The notes under the pieces were generated by a model. The model saw only the letters and a list, made by a program, of their open reading frames with translations. It had not been told where the DNA came from and ran no database searches. Below, in pieces: positions 1-10,703 of a stretch of DNA of 64,000 nt (positions are counted from its first letter, which is position 1; the number at the start of each line of letters is the position of its first letter). This DNA comes from Duganella aceris (GTDB taxonomy: Bacteria; Pseudomonadota; Gammaproteobacteria; Burkholderiales; Burkholderiaceae_D), in the NCBI RefSeq assembly GCF_011090165.1, contig NZ_JAADJT010000002.1, forward strand, positions 434,001 to 498,000, read 5' to 3'. Made by a program: the position numbers and the translations under genes.

Positions 1-154
1 CCGCCCGCACCACGTCGACCGAATACCCGGTCAGCTTGCCGCCGCGCGTGTAGCTATATGGCGGGAATTCCTCGGTCACCACGGTCAACGGCGCGGCCGC
101 GAACGCGCAGAAGGCCAGCGTCAGCCCGGCCATACCCGCCAGCAGGCGTAGCAA
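1..154 (-). CDS. Solute-binding protein, family 3, N-terminal fragment
   Basis: Only the N-terminus is in the window; the gene runs off the left edge. The visible protein has a hydrophobic, Ala-rich signal peptide followed by LTVVTEEFPPYSYTRGGKL and TGYSVDVV. That is the typical start of a family 3 periplasmic binding protein of the amino-acid ABC transporter or transporter-like sensor type. I start it at a TTG (154) because this gives a full signal peptide with an Arg before the hydrophobic core; an internal ATG at 133 is the alternative. Neither start has a clear Shine-Dalgarno sequence. The ligand cannot be told from this fragment. Confidence 0.6.
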   Translation of the reverse strand, partial: MLRLLAGMAGLTLAFCAFAAAPLTVVTEEFPPYSYTRGGKLTGYSVDVVRA

Positions 155-269
155 ATTGTTTCTATTTGTTAAGCAAAGCCAATATAGTTTCCACACGGCA
201 TTATTTTCGACCTATAATATTTGCAGTTGATAACCCACTAACCATACCAGATATGAAAGGGAGTAGTGC

Positions 270-458
270 ATGAACTCCAGAAATATGGATGCGGCATGTT
301 TGCGCGCCTTGCGTCGTCGTGGCCACTCGGACACCAGCATCGCAGCGATGAGCCCGGAGGAAGCGTTTTGTGAATACTGCGCCTATCACGGCATCATGAA
401 CCTCTCCCCCGGCACGCTGGAAATGCTCGACAAGCTACGCGGCGAAGTCGACAAATAA
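270..458 (+). CDS. Small hypothetical protein (62 aa)
   Basis: A 62-residue soluble protein with no signal peptide or membrane segment. It contains two Cys in ECFCEYCAY-like context (CEYCAYHG) and several Arg near the N-terminus. I do not recognise a family. It is supported as a real gene by a good ribosome binding site (GAAAGGGAG about 6 bases before the ATG) and by a strong intrinsic terminator that begins directly at its stop codon. The gene stands alone between two opposite-strand genes. Confidence 0.6.
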   Translation: MNSRNMDAACLRALRRRGHSDTSIAAMSPEEAFCEYCAYHGIMNLSPGTLEMLDKLRGEVDK

Positions 459-497
459 AAAAAAGCCACCGAGCGCTGCTTCGGTGGCTTTCTTTTT
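457..497. terminator. Bidirectional intrinsic terminator
   Basis: Stem GCCACCGA (465-472) pairs with TCGGTGGC (481-488) around an 8-base loop. A run of A lies on the left and TTTCTTTTT on the right. It can end transcription of the 62-aa gene on the plus strand and of the DUF3297 gene on the minus strand, whose stop is at 511. Confidence 0.85.
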
Positions 498-510
498 ATC
501 CGACGACGGT

Positions 511-759
511 TTAACGGTAGAACGCTTCGACTTTACCCTTCAGCTTGATCAGCATCGGGTTGCCACGGCGGTCCAGGCTCTTGGCCGACGAGACCTTGAT
601 CCAGCCTTCGCTGATGCAGTATTCGTCGACGTCCATGCGTTCTTTGTCGTTAAATTTGATGCCGACATCGTGTTCGAACACGGCTGCGACATGGTGTGGG
701 CTGCGCGGATCGATCGACAGATGATCCGGCAGTGGTGGGCGTTGAGTAGTATCGTTCAT
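511..759 (-). CDS. DUF3297 family protein
   Basis: An 82-residue protein that matches what I remember of the DUF3297 family over its full length. It has the N-terminal PPLPDHLSIDPRSPHH motif, then FEHDVGIKFNDKER and a C-terminal GNPMLIKLKGKVEAFY. The family is widespread in proteobacteria, always small, and has no established function that I know of. It has no signal peptide. It ends at the bidirectional terminator at 457-497 and lies 12 bases from the end of the antiporter gene, so the two may share a transcript with the antiporter upstream. Confidence 0.85.
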   Translation of the reverse strand: MNDTTQRPPLPDHLSIDPRSPHHVAAVFEHDVGIKFNDKERMDVDEYCISEGWIKVSSAKSLDRRGNPMLIKLKGKVEAFYR

Positions 760-771
760 CCCCCAATTATA

Positions 772-1977
772 TCAGCTGGTTTTAAAGATCAGCTGCGCCA
801 CGCGCTGTAATTTTGGATACACCATCGGCACCGTCAGCATGGTGCTGCCGATCGCCATCAGCAGCAGCGCGGTGAAGGTCTCGCTGGTGATGATCTGCTT
901 GTCGAGCAGGATGTTGGCGAAAATGATCATGATCAGCGCCTTGGTTTGCAGCAGCCAGCCGATGATCGAGGCCTCGCCCGGCGCCCACTTGAGGATCCGG
1001 CCGGCGACATGGATGCCCGCCAGCTTGCCGCTGACCGAGGCGATCAGCAGCACCGCCGCCACCACGAACACCGCCGAACCGCCCATCGCCCAGTTGGTGC
1101 GCAGGCCGGTGCTGAGGAAGAACACCGGCATGATCGCCATCAGCACGTTGGCGCGCATAAAGTCCATCTTCTCCTGGTTGAACCACTCGGCGTCCATCAC
1201 CGCGCCGGCCAGGAAGGCGCCGACCATGAAGTGCAGCCCGGCCCAGTCGGCGGCGAAGGCGCACATCGCCAGCCAGATGAAGGAAATATACCAGCGGTCG
1301 CGCTCCTCCAGCCGCACCATCATCATGCGGAACAGCTTGGTCACGACGGCGAACAGCAGCAGGAAGCCGGCCTGGCGGCCGACGCGGTCCCAGTCCAGCA
1401 GGATCAGCGCCAGCACGCCCCAGATGGCGATGTCGTCCAGGCTGGCGTAGCGCAGGATGCGCTGGCCGATCGGCTGGCGCAGGATCTCCAGTTTTTCCAT
1501 CAGCAGGATCAGGATCGGCAGCGCGGTGACCGCGCAGGCCATGCCGACGCCGAGCACGAACTGCCAGTCGCGCGCCTTCGGTCCCATCCAGCCGGCGTAG
1601 CCGACCAGGCCCAGCGCGGCGACGCAGCCGAACAACAGCGGCGTGCCCAGCGCCAGGCCGGCGGTGATGCTGCTTTCGCGGCGGTGCTCCCAGGCTTTTT
1701 TCAGGTCCAGCTCGATGCCGGCGATCATCACGAAAATCATCACCGCCCACCACGCGATGCCGTTCAGCGACTGCACCACCTGCGGGTTGAACACGAAACT
1801 ATAGTACTCCGGAAAGGCGCGGCCCATGATGCCCGGCCCCAGCAGGATGCCGGCGATGATCTGCACCACCACCAGCGGCGCGTAGTAGTCGGTCCGGCCG
1901 AAGCGCCAGATCAGGTATGGCACGCTGAAAATGATCAGCATCGCGATCAGGAAGATCTCCGTGGTCCCCATATGCAT
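772..1977 (-). CDS. Kef-type cation:proton antiporter (CPA2 family)
   Basis: A 401-residue inner-membrane protein with about 12 hydrophobic segments. The fold is that of the monovalent cation:proton antiporter 2 family: an N-terminal LLGPGIMG segment, IAGIELDLKKAWEHRR, and a DDIAIWGVLALILL segment carrying paired acidic residues in a membrane helix. It lacks the C-terminal TrkA-N/RCK domain of full-length KefB/KefC. The start at 1977 is chosen because GGAGAC lies just upstream; a longer reading frame reaching 2154 would add a non-membrane leader without a ribosome binding site. It is divergent from the MarR-MFS-LysR operon and shares an intergenic region with two perfect AT-rich palindromes, so the MarR protein may control it. 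The transported ion is not known. Confidence 0.85.
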   Translation of the reverse strand: MHMGTTEIFLIAMLIIFSVPYLIWRFGRTDYYAPLVVVQIIAGILLGPGIMGRAFPEYYSFVFNPQVVQSLNGIAWWAVMIFVMIAGIELDLKKAWEHRRESSITAGLALGTPLLFGCVAALGLVGYAGWMGPKARDWQFVLGVGMACAVTALPILILLMEKLEILRQPIGQRILRYASLDDIAIWGVLALILLDWDRVGRQAGFLLLFAVVTKLFRMMMVRLEERDRWYISFIWLAMCAFAADWAGLHFMVGAFLAGAVMDAEWFNQEKMDFMRANVLMAIMPVFFLSTGLRTNWAMGGSAVFVVAAVLLIASVSGKLAGIHVAGRILKWAPGEASIIGWLLQTKALIMIIFANILLDKQIITSETFTALLLMAIGSTMLTVPMVYPKLQRVAQLIFKTS

Positions 1978-2053
1978 AAAGTCTCCGTTATTTTTGTAGT
2001 GTAGATAAAGGGATCTCGGTCCCAGCAAATATTTTAGCATTGGAAACGATACC

Positions 2054-2069
2054 AATATTACGTAATATT
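2054..2069. promoter_or_regulatory. AT-rich 16-bp perfect palindrome upstream of the antiporter
   Basis: The sequence AATATTACGTAATATT is its own reverse complement. It lies 77 bases before the antiporter start and about 105 bases before the MarR gene, in the divergent intergenic region. It is a candidate operator, distinct in sequence from the palindrome at 2123-2144. Confidence 0.4.
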
Positions 2070-2122
2070 CTGTAATGACAGAACAATGTTGTAAAAACTT
2101 AACAACAGCGATAAGCCTTCCG

Positions 2123-2144
2123 TATACTTGATTAATCAAGTATA
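2123..2144. promoter_or_regulatory. 22-bp perfect palindrome, candidate MarR operator
   Basis: Left half TATACTTGATT and right half AATCAAGTATA are exact reverse complements with no spacer. It lies 30 bases before the ATG of the MarR-family gene. A further partial half-site (ATTAATCA, 2153-2160) follows it. Size and symmetry fit a MarR-dimer operator used for autoregulation. Confidence 0.6.
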
Positions 2145-2174
2145 GTTCAAGCATTAATCAATGAGGAGTTCGTC

Positions 2175-2633
2175 ATGGAAGACAATATTTCCCCGGTCAG
2201 CGCCAGCCTGGAATTCACGCTGCGACTGGCGCGCGCGCAAGCGACGCTGGTGCGGCGGCTGGATCAGGTACTGGGAGGCTATCACGGCATCAGTTTCAGC
2301 GACTTCATGCTGCTGCATTATCTGGCGCGCGCGCCGGGCGGGCGGCTGCGACGCGTCGACCTGGCCGAGCGCCAGGGCATGACCGCGTCCGGCGTCACCC
2401 GCACCCTGCTGCCGCTGGAGAAGATCGGCCTGGTCGAGCGCCAGCAGGATCCGCGCGACGCCCGGGTCGCCTACGCCGCCATCACCGCCACCGGCCGCGA
2501 GCTGCTGAACAACGCGGTCGTGGTCGCGGACCAGATCAGCAAGGAGCTGCTGCGCAGCTGTCCGCCGTCGCAGTTCGACGATCTCAGTTCCGCGCTGGGC
2601 CTGATCGCCGGCATGAACGCTTCCAACTCCTGA
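2175..2633 (+). CDS. MarR-family transcriptional regulator
   Basis: A 152-residue winged helix-turn-helix protein. The DNA-binding part (about residues 45-110) shows ISFSDFMLLHYLA, RVDLAERQGMTASGVTRTLLPLEKIGLVER, then the wing with DPRDARV. This is the standard MarR layout with dimerisation helices at both ends. The start has GAGGAG upstream. The MFS transporter gene begins 8 bases after its stop, an arrangement like emrR-emrAB in which a MarR repressor controls the efflux pump behind it and itself. The perfect 22-bp palindrome at 2123-2144 is the likely binding site. The inducing ligand is unknown. Confidence 0.9.
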   Translation: MEDNISPVSASLEFTLRLARAQATLVRRLDQVLGGYHGISFSDFMLLHYLARAPGGRLRRVDLAERQGMTASGVTRTLLPLEKIGLVERQQDPRDARVAYAAITATGRELLNNAVVVADQISKELLRSCPPSQFDDLSSALGLIAGMNASNS

Positions 2634-2641
2634 GCGGCGCC

Positions 2642-3973
<1,332 letters not shown>

Positions 3974-3982
3974 GGATCGAGC

Positions 3983-4945
3983 ATGGAAACCAAGTGGCTG
4001 GAAGACTTCATCTCGCTGGTGGAGACCAATAACTTCAGCCGTTCGGCGGCGCTGCGGCATGTCACGCAGCCCGCCTTTTCGCGCCGCATCCAGTCGCTGG
4101 AAAACTGGCTCGGCACCGACCTGGTCGACCGCACCTCCTACCCCACCCGCCTGACGCCGGCCGGCATCGTCTTCTACGAGCAGGCGCTGGAGATGCTGGC
4201 GCAGATCAACGGCGCGCGCGACATGCTGCGCTCCAAGCGCGCCGCCGCGCAGACCAGCATCGACCTCGCCGTGCCGCACACGCTGTCGCTGACCTTCGTG
4301 CCGAAATGGCTGACCGCGCTGGAGCAGGACTTCGCGCCGATCAGCAGCCGGCTGATGGCGCTCAACGTGCACGACGCGGTGATGCAGCTGGTCGAAGGCG
4401 GCTGCGACCTGCTGCTGTGCTATCACCATCCGCGCCAGCCGGTGCAGCTCGACCCGGGCCGCTACGACATGCTGGTGCTGGGACGCGAATCGCTGCGCGC
4501 CTACGCCCGCTGCGATAGAAACAAGGTACCCGAATTCACGCTGCCCGGCACCAAGAAAGCGCCGCTGCCGTTTTTATCCTACACCAACAACGCCTACCTG
4601 GGCCGCATGGTGGAGCTGATCCTGAGCGACACCAGGACCCCGCTGCACCTCGACCCGCACTACGAAACCGACATGGCCGAAGGCTTGAAGATGATGGCCC
4701 TGGAAGGACGCGGCATCGCCTTCCTGCCCGAATCGGCGGTGACGCGGGAGCTCAAGCAAAAGCAGCTGGCGCGCGCCGACGGCGGCGGCGCCGACTGGGA
4801 AATCGAAATGGAGATCCGCCTGTACCGCGAGCGCCCATCGGCGCAGCGGCGCGGCAAGGCCATCGTCGAACGGCTGTGGGAATTCCTCGAACAACAGCAA
4901 AAGGCCACCGGCCGTAAACGCCGCGTCGAGGTGTCGGAAAGATAA
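3983..4945 (+). CDS. LysR-family transcriptional regulator
   Basis: A 320-residue LysR-type regulator. The N-terminal helix-turn-helix (residues about 1-60) reads WLEDFISLVETNNFSRSAA and then VTQPAFSRRIQSLE, as usual. Residues about 90-300 form the substrate-binding-like effector domain, with GRGIAFLPES near its end. The C-terminus is a charged tail. AAGGA precedes the ATG, and the gene lies 9 bases after the MFS gene. A symmetric site with TATGC-N7-GCATA, a T-N11-A type LysR box, starts directly after its stop codon and precedes glutamate dehydrogenase, so that gene is a candidate target. Confidence 0.88.
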   Translation: METKWLEDFISLVETNNFSRSAALRHVTQPAFSRRIQSLENWLGTDLVDRTSYPTRLTPAGIVFYEQALEMLAQINGARDMLRSKRAAAQTSIDLAVPHTLSLTFVPKWLTALEQDFAPISSRLMALNVHDAVMQLVEGGCDLLLCYHHPRQPVQLDPGRYDMLVLGRESLRAYARCDRNKVPEFTLPGTKKAPLPFLSYTNNAYLGRMVELILSDTRTPLHLDPHYETDMAEGLKMMALEGRGIAFLPESAVTRELKQKQLARADGGGADWEIEMEIRLYRERPSAQRRGKAIVERLWEFLEQQQKATGRKRRVEVSER

Positions 4946-4964
4946 CTATGCGTTATATGCATAG
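4946..4964. promoter_or_regulatory. Candidate LysR box before glutamate dehydrogenase
   Basis: Arms CTATGC and GCATAG are exact reverse complements around 7 bases, giving the T-N11-A pattern of LysR-type operators. The site begins one base after the LysR stop codon and ends about 80 bases before the dehydrogenase ATG. The link to the neighbouring LysR protein is inference. Confidence 0.4.
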
Positions 4965-5043
4965 CCGAATGCGCATACAGCATTGGCCCGGTCCAAGCCT
5001 CCGACTCTATGATTCGTGCACTTGAACCCACGGAGCTTAGAGC

Positions 5044-6330
5044 ATGACCACCGCACACGCACTGCCTTCCTACCTCAACCCGGATGAACTCGGCCCATGG
5101 GGCGTCTACCTGCAGCAGATCGACCGCGTCACCCCGCACCTGGGCAGCCTGTCGCGCTGGGTCGAAACCCTGAAGCGCCCGAAGCGCATCCTGACCGTCG
5201 ACGTCCCGATCGAACGCGATGACGGCTCGATCGCCCACTACGAAGGCTACCGCGTGCAGCACAATATGTCGCGCGGCCCGGGCAAAGGCGGCGTGCGCTT
5301 CCACCAGGACGTGACGCTGTCCGAAGTGATGGCGCTGTCGGCCTGGATGACGGTCAAGAACGCCGCGGTCAACGTGCCATACGGCGGCGCCAAGGGCGGC
5401 ATCCGCGTCGATCCAAAGACGCTGTCGCGCGGCGAACTGCAACGCCTGACGCGCCGCTACACCAGCGAGATCTCGCTGATCATCGGCCCGAACAAGGACA
5501 TCCCGGCGCCGGACGTCAACACCAACGAACAAGTGATGGCCTGGATGATGGACTCGTACGCCATGATCGAAGGTAACCTGTCGACCGGCGTCGTCACCGG
5601 CAAGCCGATCTCGCTGGGCGGCTCGCTGGGCCGCCGCGAAGCCACCGGCCGCGGCGTGTTCGTGGTGGGCCGCGAAGCCGCCGTCAAGCGCGGTGTCGCG
5701 ATCGAAGGCGCCCGTGTCGCCATCCAGGGCTTCGGCAATGTCGGCGGCGTGGCCGCGACCATGTTCGCCGATGCCGGCGCCAAAGTCATCGCGGTGCAGG
5801 ACCACACCGGCACCGTCGTCAACCAGGGCGGCCTGGACGTGGCGCGTCTGCACCACCACGTGGCGGAAGTGGGCAGCGTCAGCGGCTTCCCCGGCGCCGA
5901 AGCCTTCCTCGACCGCGACGCGTTCTGGGGCATCGAGTCCGACATCCTGATCCCGGCCGCGCTGGAACAGCAGATCACCGCCGACAACGCGCCGCGCATC
6001 CGCACCAAGATCATCCTGGAAGGCGCCAACGGCCCGACCACGCCGGAAGCGGACGACATCCTGACCGACAAGGACGTACTGATCGTTCCCGACGTGCTCG
6101 CCAACGCGGGCGGCGTAACCGTGTCATACTTCGAATGGGTGCAGGATTTCTCCAGCTTCTTCTGGAGCGAAGATGAGATCAATGCACGACTGACCCGCAT
6201 CATGCAGGACGCATTCAATGCAGTATGGACCGTAGCGCAGGATAAGAAAGTCACGCTGCGTACCGCCACCTTCATCCTCGCTTGCACCCGAGTGCTGCAA
6301 GCGCGTGAAGTGCGCGGCCTGTATCCATGA
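5044..6330 (+). CDS. gdhA: Glu/Leu/Phe/Val dehydrogenase (glutamate dehydrogenase)
   Basis: A 428-residue cytoplasmic enzyme that interconverts glutamate and 2-oxoglutarate plus ammonia with NAD(P). The N-terminal domain contains the substrate Lys region [12 protein letters not shown] and [14 protein letters not shown] with the catalytic Lys. The Rossmann domain follows with [24 protein letters not shown]. Near the end, [19 protein letters not shown] is the family signature. Length is normal for the short hexameric class. GGAG lies 9 bases before the ATG. It is followed on the same strand by malic enzyme, a pairing that links amino-acid and C4-acid carbon flow. A LysR-type site lies upstream. 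Confidence 0.93.
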   Translation: MTTAHALPSYLNPDELGPWGVYLQQIDRVTPHLGSLSRWVETLKRPKRILTVDVPIERDDGSIAHYEGYRVQHNMSRGPGKGGVRFHQDVTLSEVMALSAWMTVKNAAVNVPYGGAKGGIRVDPKTLSRGELQRLTRRYTSEISLIIGPNKDIPAPDVNTNEQVMAWMMDSYAMIEGNLSTGVVTGKPISLGGSLGRREATGRGVFVVGREAAVKRGVAIEGARVAIQGFGNVGGVAATMFADAGAKVIAVQDHTGTVVNQGGLDVARLHHHVAEVGSVSGFPGAEAFLDRDAFWGIESDILIPAALEQQITADNAPRIRTKIILEGANGPTTPEADDILTDKDVLIVPDVLANAGGVTVSYFEWVQDFSSFFWSEDEINARLTRIMQDAFNAVWTVAQDKKVTLRTATFILACTRVLQAREVRGLYP

Positions 6331-6411
6331 TCCACTGAATCCCCAGCAGTTTGCGCTCGTACCGGCTTAGGCCAGTGCGGGCGTTTTCGCATTAAAAGGA
6401 CAACAATCTAA

Positions 6412-7644
<1,233 letters not shown>

Positions 7645-7647
7645 AAG

Positions 7648-7712
7648 GCGGGGTCAGTTCCGGCATCGTGCCACGGGCAGAGCCCGTGGCACGATGCCGG
7701 AACTGACCCCGC
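7648..7712. repeat. Perfect inverted repeat P1 between convergent genes
   Basis: Two 31-base arms (7648-7678 and 7682-7712) are exact reverse complements around the loop AGA. The outer end reads GCGGGGTCAGTTCCGGCAT. It starts 4 bases after the malic enzyme stop and ends at the base before the stop codon of the opposite gene. The outer half resembles the repeats at 18020-18115 and 28507-28596, but the tip (GTAGCGG) of those is absent. It can form a very stable hairpin in RNA of either strand and probably acts as a bidirectional terminator or a REP-like element. Confidence 0.85.
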
Positions 7713-8000
7713 TTATTTGCGGCGCGCGAAGAGGCGGCGTGGCGTGATGGGCAGTTCGGCGACCAGCACCGGATTGTCCAGCGCCTGCTGGTCCGAGGCG
7801 CGCACCTTCGCATCCGGGGCCAGAACGCGCGCGATCACCTGCGCGTGTACGCCGATGTTCTGCAAGAACTCCACCGCGCTCGCGGTGCCGACATCGCGCT
7901 GCACCTCCAGGGCCTGGCGCACCACAAACTCCAGCGAATGCCAGCCGGACGTGTCGGAAGTGTGCGGCCGATTTTGCCGCCTGTCTTGGTCTGGACTCAT
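7713..8000 (-). CDS. Hypothetical protein (95 aa)
   Basis: A 95-residue soluble protein with a charged N-terminus (MSPDQDRRQNRPH) and a helical middle, QALEVQRDVGTASAVEFLQN, then GVHAQVIARVLAP. I do not recognise a named family. The ATG at 8000 is preferred over a longer frame because AAGGGGA lies just before it. Its stop codon directly abuts the perfect inverted repeat P1. It stands alone, divergent from the DUF2946 gene. Confidence 0.6.
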   Translation of the reverse strand: MSPDQDRRQNRPHTSDTSGWHSLEFVVRQALEVQRDVGTASAVEFLQNIGVHAQVIARVLAPDAKVRASDQQALDNPVLVAELPITPRRLFARRK

Positions 8001-8138
8001 GACATCCCCTTGCGCGCAGTGCAAATAAAACACCATTCTAGCTCAAGCACGGCAACCATCCCGCACAGCAGGCCGCGTCGCCGCTTGCGCCCTGCTAGCC
8101 GCAGCCGGCTTTCCACCGGCTGCTGATACAATCTCGAC

Positions 8139-8516
8139 ATGAGAATGCACACCGCCACCAGACATGTCGCCGCATGGATCGCCATGCTGGCGATGCTGTG
8201 CGCGATGCTCGCACCGTCGATTTCTCATGCGGTGTCGGCCTCGCATGGCGAGATCCTCATCGAGATGTGCGGTATCTCCGGCAGCAAGCTGGTGTCGATT
8301 TCCGGCGACTCGTCCGACCGCTCCAGGCCCGCCGCGCCGGACCACTGCAAGCTGTGTTCCGTGCACGCCGAGAGCTACGCCCTGCCTTCAAGCATGCAAG
8401 CGGCGATGTTCCCCATCGCCGCCGCAGAGCGCCATCCCCTCCTCTTCTACCGGTCATCCAGCCCGCTCGCGGCCTGGAGTCCAATCCAGTCCCGCGCCCC
8501 GCCAACCGCTCTTTGA
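8139..8516 (+). CDS. DUF2946 family protein
   Basis: A 125-residue protein with an N-terminal hydrophobic segment (AAWIAMLAMLCAMLAPSISHA) that is a signal peptide or anchor. It has a Cys-containing DHCKLCSVHA motif in the middle, typical of DUF2946. From memory, members often sit just before TonB-dependent receptors or copper-handling genes, as here, where the receptor starts 70 bases downstream. No biochemical function is established to my knowledge; the His/Cys motif makes metal binding in the periplasm a reasonable guess. Confidence 0.7.
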   Translation: MRMHTATRHVAAWIAMLAMLCAMLAPSISHAVSASHGEILIEMCGISGSKLVSISGDSSDRSRPAAPDHCKLCSVHAESYALPSSMQAAMFPIAAAERHPLLFYRSSSPLAAWSPIQSRAPPTAL

Positions 8517-8586
8517 CGCACCGACATCCCGAATCCCCGGCCTTTCGCGTCGGCGGGTTTCGCATATCCATACTTCGAAGACAACA

Positions 8587-10698
8587 ATGAACAAGCACGT
8601 CAAATCCCTTCTGCTGGGCGCATCGTTCGCGGCCAGTCATACCGCGCTGGCCGCCACCGACGACACACAACTGCCGGCGATCACCGTCATCGTCCCCGGA
8701 CAAACACTGAAAGACGGCCAACGCGCCGGCAAGCTCGCCACCGGCGCCAGCGGCTCCGTGATGGACGTGCCGTTCTCGGTGACCAGCGTCGACGGCGACC
8801 GCGTCCGCGATCAGGCCGGCACCACCTTGCAGGACGCCTTGCGCAATGTGCCGGGCGCACAAGCCGATTCCGGCTTCAACGGATCGCACACCCAGTTCTT
8901 CATCCTGCGCGGCGCCGTCTCCGACAGCGGCACCGGCTCCAACCGCGTGCTGCGCGACGGCGTGCGCCTGTCGAATTATCCCTATGTGCCGGCGTTCATC
9001 GAAAGCGTCGATGTGCTGCGCGGCCCCGGCTCCGCCATCGGCGTGCGCAGCGAACCTGGCGGCACGGTGAATATCGTCACCCGCCAGCCGCTGCTGGAAA
9101 ACGGCGGCTCGGTGCTGCTGTCGGCCGGTGAACATTCGGCGCGCGAAGTCACCGTCGACCTGAATCGCGTGCTCTCCGTCGACAATGAACTGGCCGCACG
9201 CATCATCGCCACCCGCTCCACCGCCAGCGAATGGCGCCACGTCCCGGACGAACTGAATGGCGTGAAGCTCGGCATCGCCAAGAGCGACGGCGGACGCTAT
9301 CACCTGCGCGCCGGCATCGAGGCGACCAACCAGGTGTACCAGCCGGACTACGGCATCCCGGCGTTCAACGGCGGCCCGGTCGACGTGCCGCTGGACCGCC
9401 AACTGGGCGAGCCGTTCGGGAACTCCACCACCAACAACCGCATCGTCGACCTGCATGGCGACGTCGCGCTGACGGGCGATACGCGCTTCGCCGCAGACAT
9501 CACCCACCTTGAGGCGCATTCGACTTCGATCAAGAATCTGTTGAACGGCTCGCCGCTGGCGGGACAACCGGCCGGCACCTACGCCCGCATCTCCGCCTGG
9601 GAGCCGGACACGCAACGCCGCATCGATACGCTGGCCACCTCGCTGACCAGCAGGCAGGCTTTCGGCGGATACACGCACAGCCTGTTCCTCGGCCTGGACT
9701 ACTACAAGGAGACGCTGGACCAGCCCGCGCTCAGCGTGCCCGCCGCGACCAGCCCGGGCATCAACGTCTACGCCCCGGTCCATGGCCGCGTGACGCCGCC
9801 GCCTGCGGGCGTGACGTTGGCGCGCTCGTTGACGACGCAAGACCTGAAAGCCGTTTCCGCCTCGGCCCAGGACCAGATCGACCTGGGCGCATGGTCGGCC
9901 GTGGCCGGGGTGCGCTACACCGATCAGGACTTCGTCTACGGCGCCGCCGGCGTGCGGCCGGTGAAGGAGTCGCGCTGGTCGCCGAAGTTCGGCCTGCTGT
10001 ATCGCCCATCGGGCCGGCAGACGCTGTACGCCAACGTGGCGTCGGGCACCTCGCCCAATCAGGTCGCATCCTCATCCAACCAATCGCTCCCGTCGCGCAA
10101 GGCGACGCAGGCGGAATTGGGCTGGAAGTCGCTGTGGCTGAAGGATGCGCTGGCCAGCGACGTGGCGGTCTACCACCTGAAGCAGACCAATATGATCTCG
10201 GCCGACCAGAGCACGCCGCTGAATAATTTCGACTTCACCGTCGGCGGCAGCGCGCGTTCGCAGGGCGTGGAAAGCTCGCTGACCGGCTTCGTCGGCGAGC
10301 ACCTGAACCTGGCCGCCACCTACGCCTACACCGACGCGGTCTATCTGCAAAACTCGGTCTATGGCGGCAAGCGGGTGCCGAATGTCGCGCGCCAGTCGCT
10401 AAGCATATGGGGACAATATCGCTGGAACGATGCGTGGAAATCCGGCGCCGGCCTGTATGTGCAGGGCGAACGCTTCGCCGATGAAGCGAATACCACCACG
10501 CTGCCCGGCTACGGCCGCGTCGACCTGACGCAAACGTGGACGCGCAGGCTTGCGCAAGGCGGCGCGGTCGAAGTGCAACTGGCGCTGCGCAACGCCTTCG
10601 ACCAGCGCTACTTCGTTTCCAGCCATTTGCATGTGTCGCGCTGGATCATGCCGGGCGAAGGCCGCAACGTGAACCTGACCGCGACCTACCGCTTCTGA
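8587..10698 (+). CDS. TonB-dependent siderophore-type receptor
   Basis: A 703-residue outer-membrane receptor. It has a signal peptide ending near AASHTALA. The plug domain (about residues 50-170) shows VPFSVTSVDGDRVRDQAGTT, LQDALRNVPGAQ, FILRG and VDVLRGPGSAIG, then GGTVNIVTRQP. The beta-barrel follows and ends in an aromatic residue (TATYRF). The motifs place it with the siderophore-receptor subfamily rather than the carbohydrate or vitamin B12 types. It probably forms a unit with the DUF2946 gene upstream. Its stop is only 5 bases from that of convergent senA. The ligand could be a ferric siderophore or another metal chelate; the link to copper or selenium is not shown. Confidence 0.88.
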   Translation: MNKHVKSLLLGASFAASHTALAATDDTQLPAITVIVPGQTLKDGQRAGKLATGASGSVMDVPFSVTSVDGDRVRDQAGTTLQDALRNVPGAQADSGFNGSHTQFFILRGAVSDSGTGSNRVLRDGVRLSNYPYVPAFIESVDVLRGPGSAIGVRSEPGGTVNIVTRQPLLENGGSVLLSAGEHSAREVTVDLNRVLSVDNELAARIIATRSTASEWRHVPDELNGVKLGIAKSDGGRYHLRAGIEATNQVYQPDYGIPAFNGGPVDVPLDRQLGEPFGNSTTNNRIVDLHGDVALTGDTRFAADITHLEAHSTSIKNLLNGSPLAGQPAGTYARISAWEPDTQRRIDTLATSLTSRQAFGGYTHSLFLGLDYYKETLDQPALSVPAATSPGINVYAPVHGRVTPPPAGVTLARSLTTQDLKAVSASAQDQIDLGAWSAVAGVRYTDQDFVYGAAGVRPVKESRWSPKFGLLYRPSGRQTLYANVASGTSPNQVASSSNQSLPSRKATQAELGWKSLWLKDALASDVAVYHLKQTNMISADQSTPLNNFDFTVGGSARSQGVESSLTGFVGEHLNLAATYAYTDAVYLQNSVYGGKRVPNVARQSLSIWGQYRWNDAWKSGAGLYVQGERFADEANTTTLPGYGRVDLTQTWTRRLAQGGAVEVQLALRNAFDQRYFVSSHLHVSRWIMPGEGRNVNLTATYRF

Positions 10699-10703
10699 TC
10701 CGG

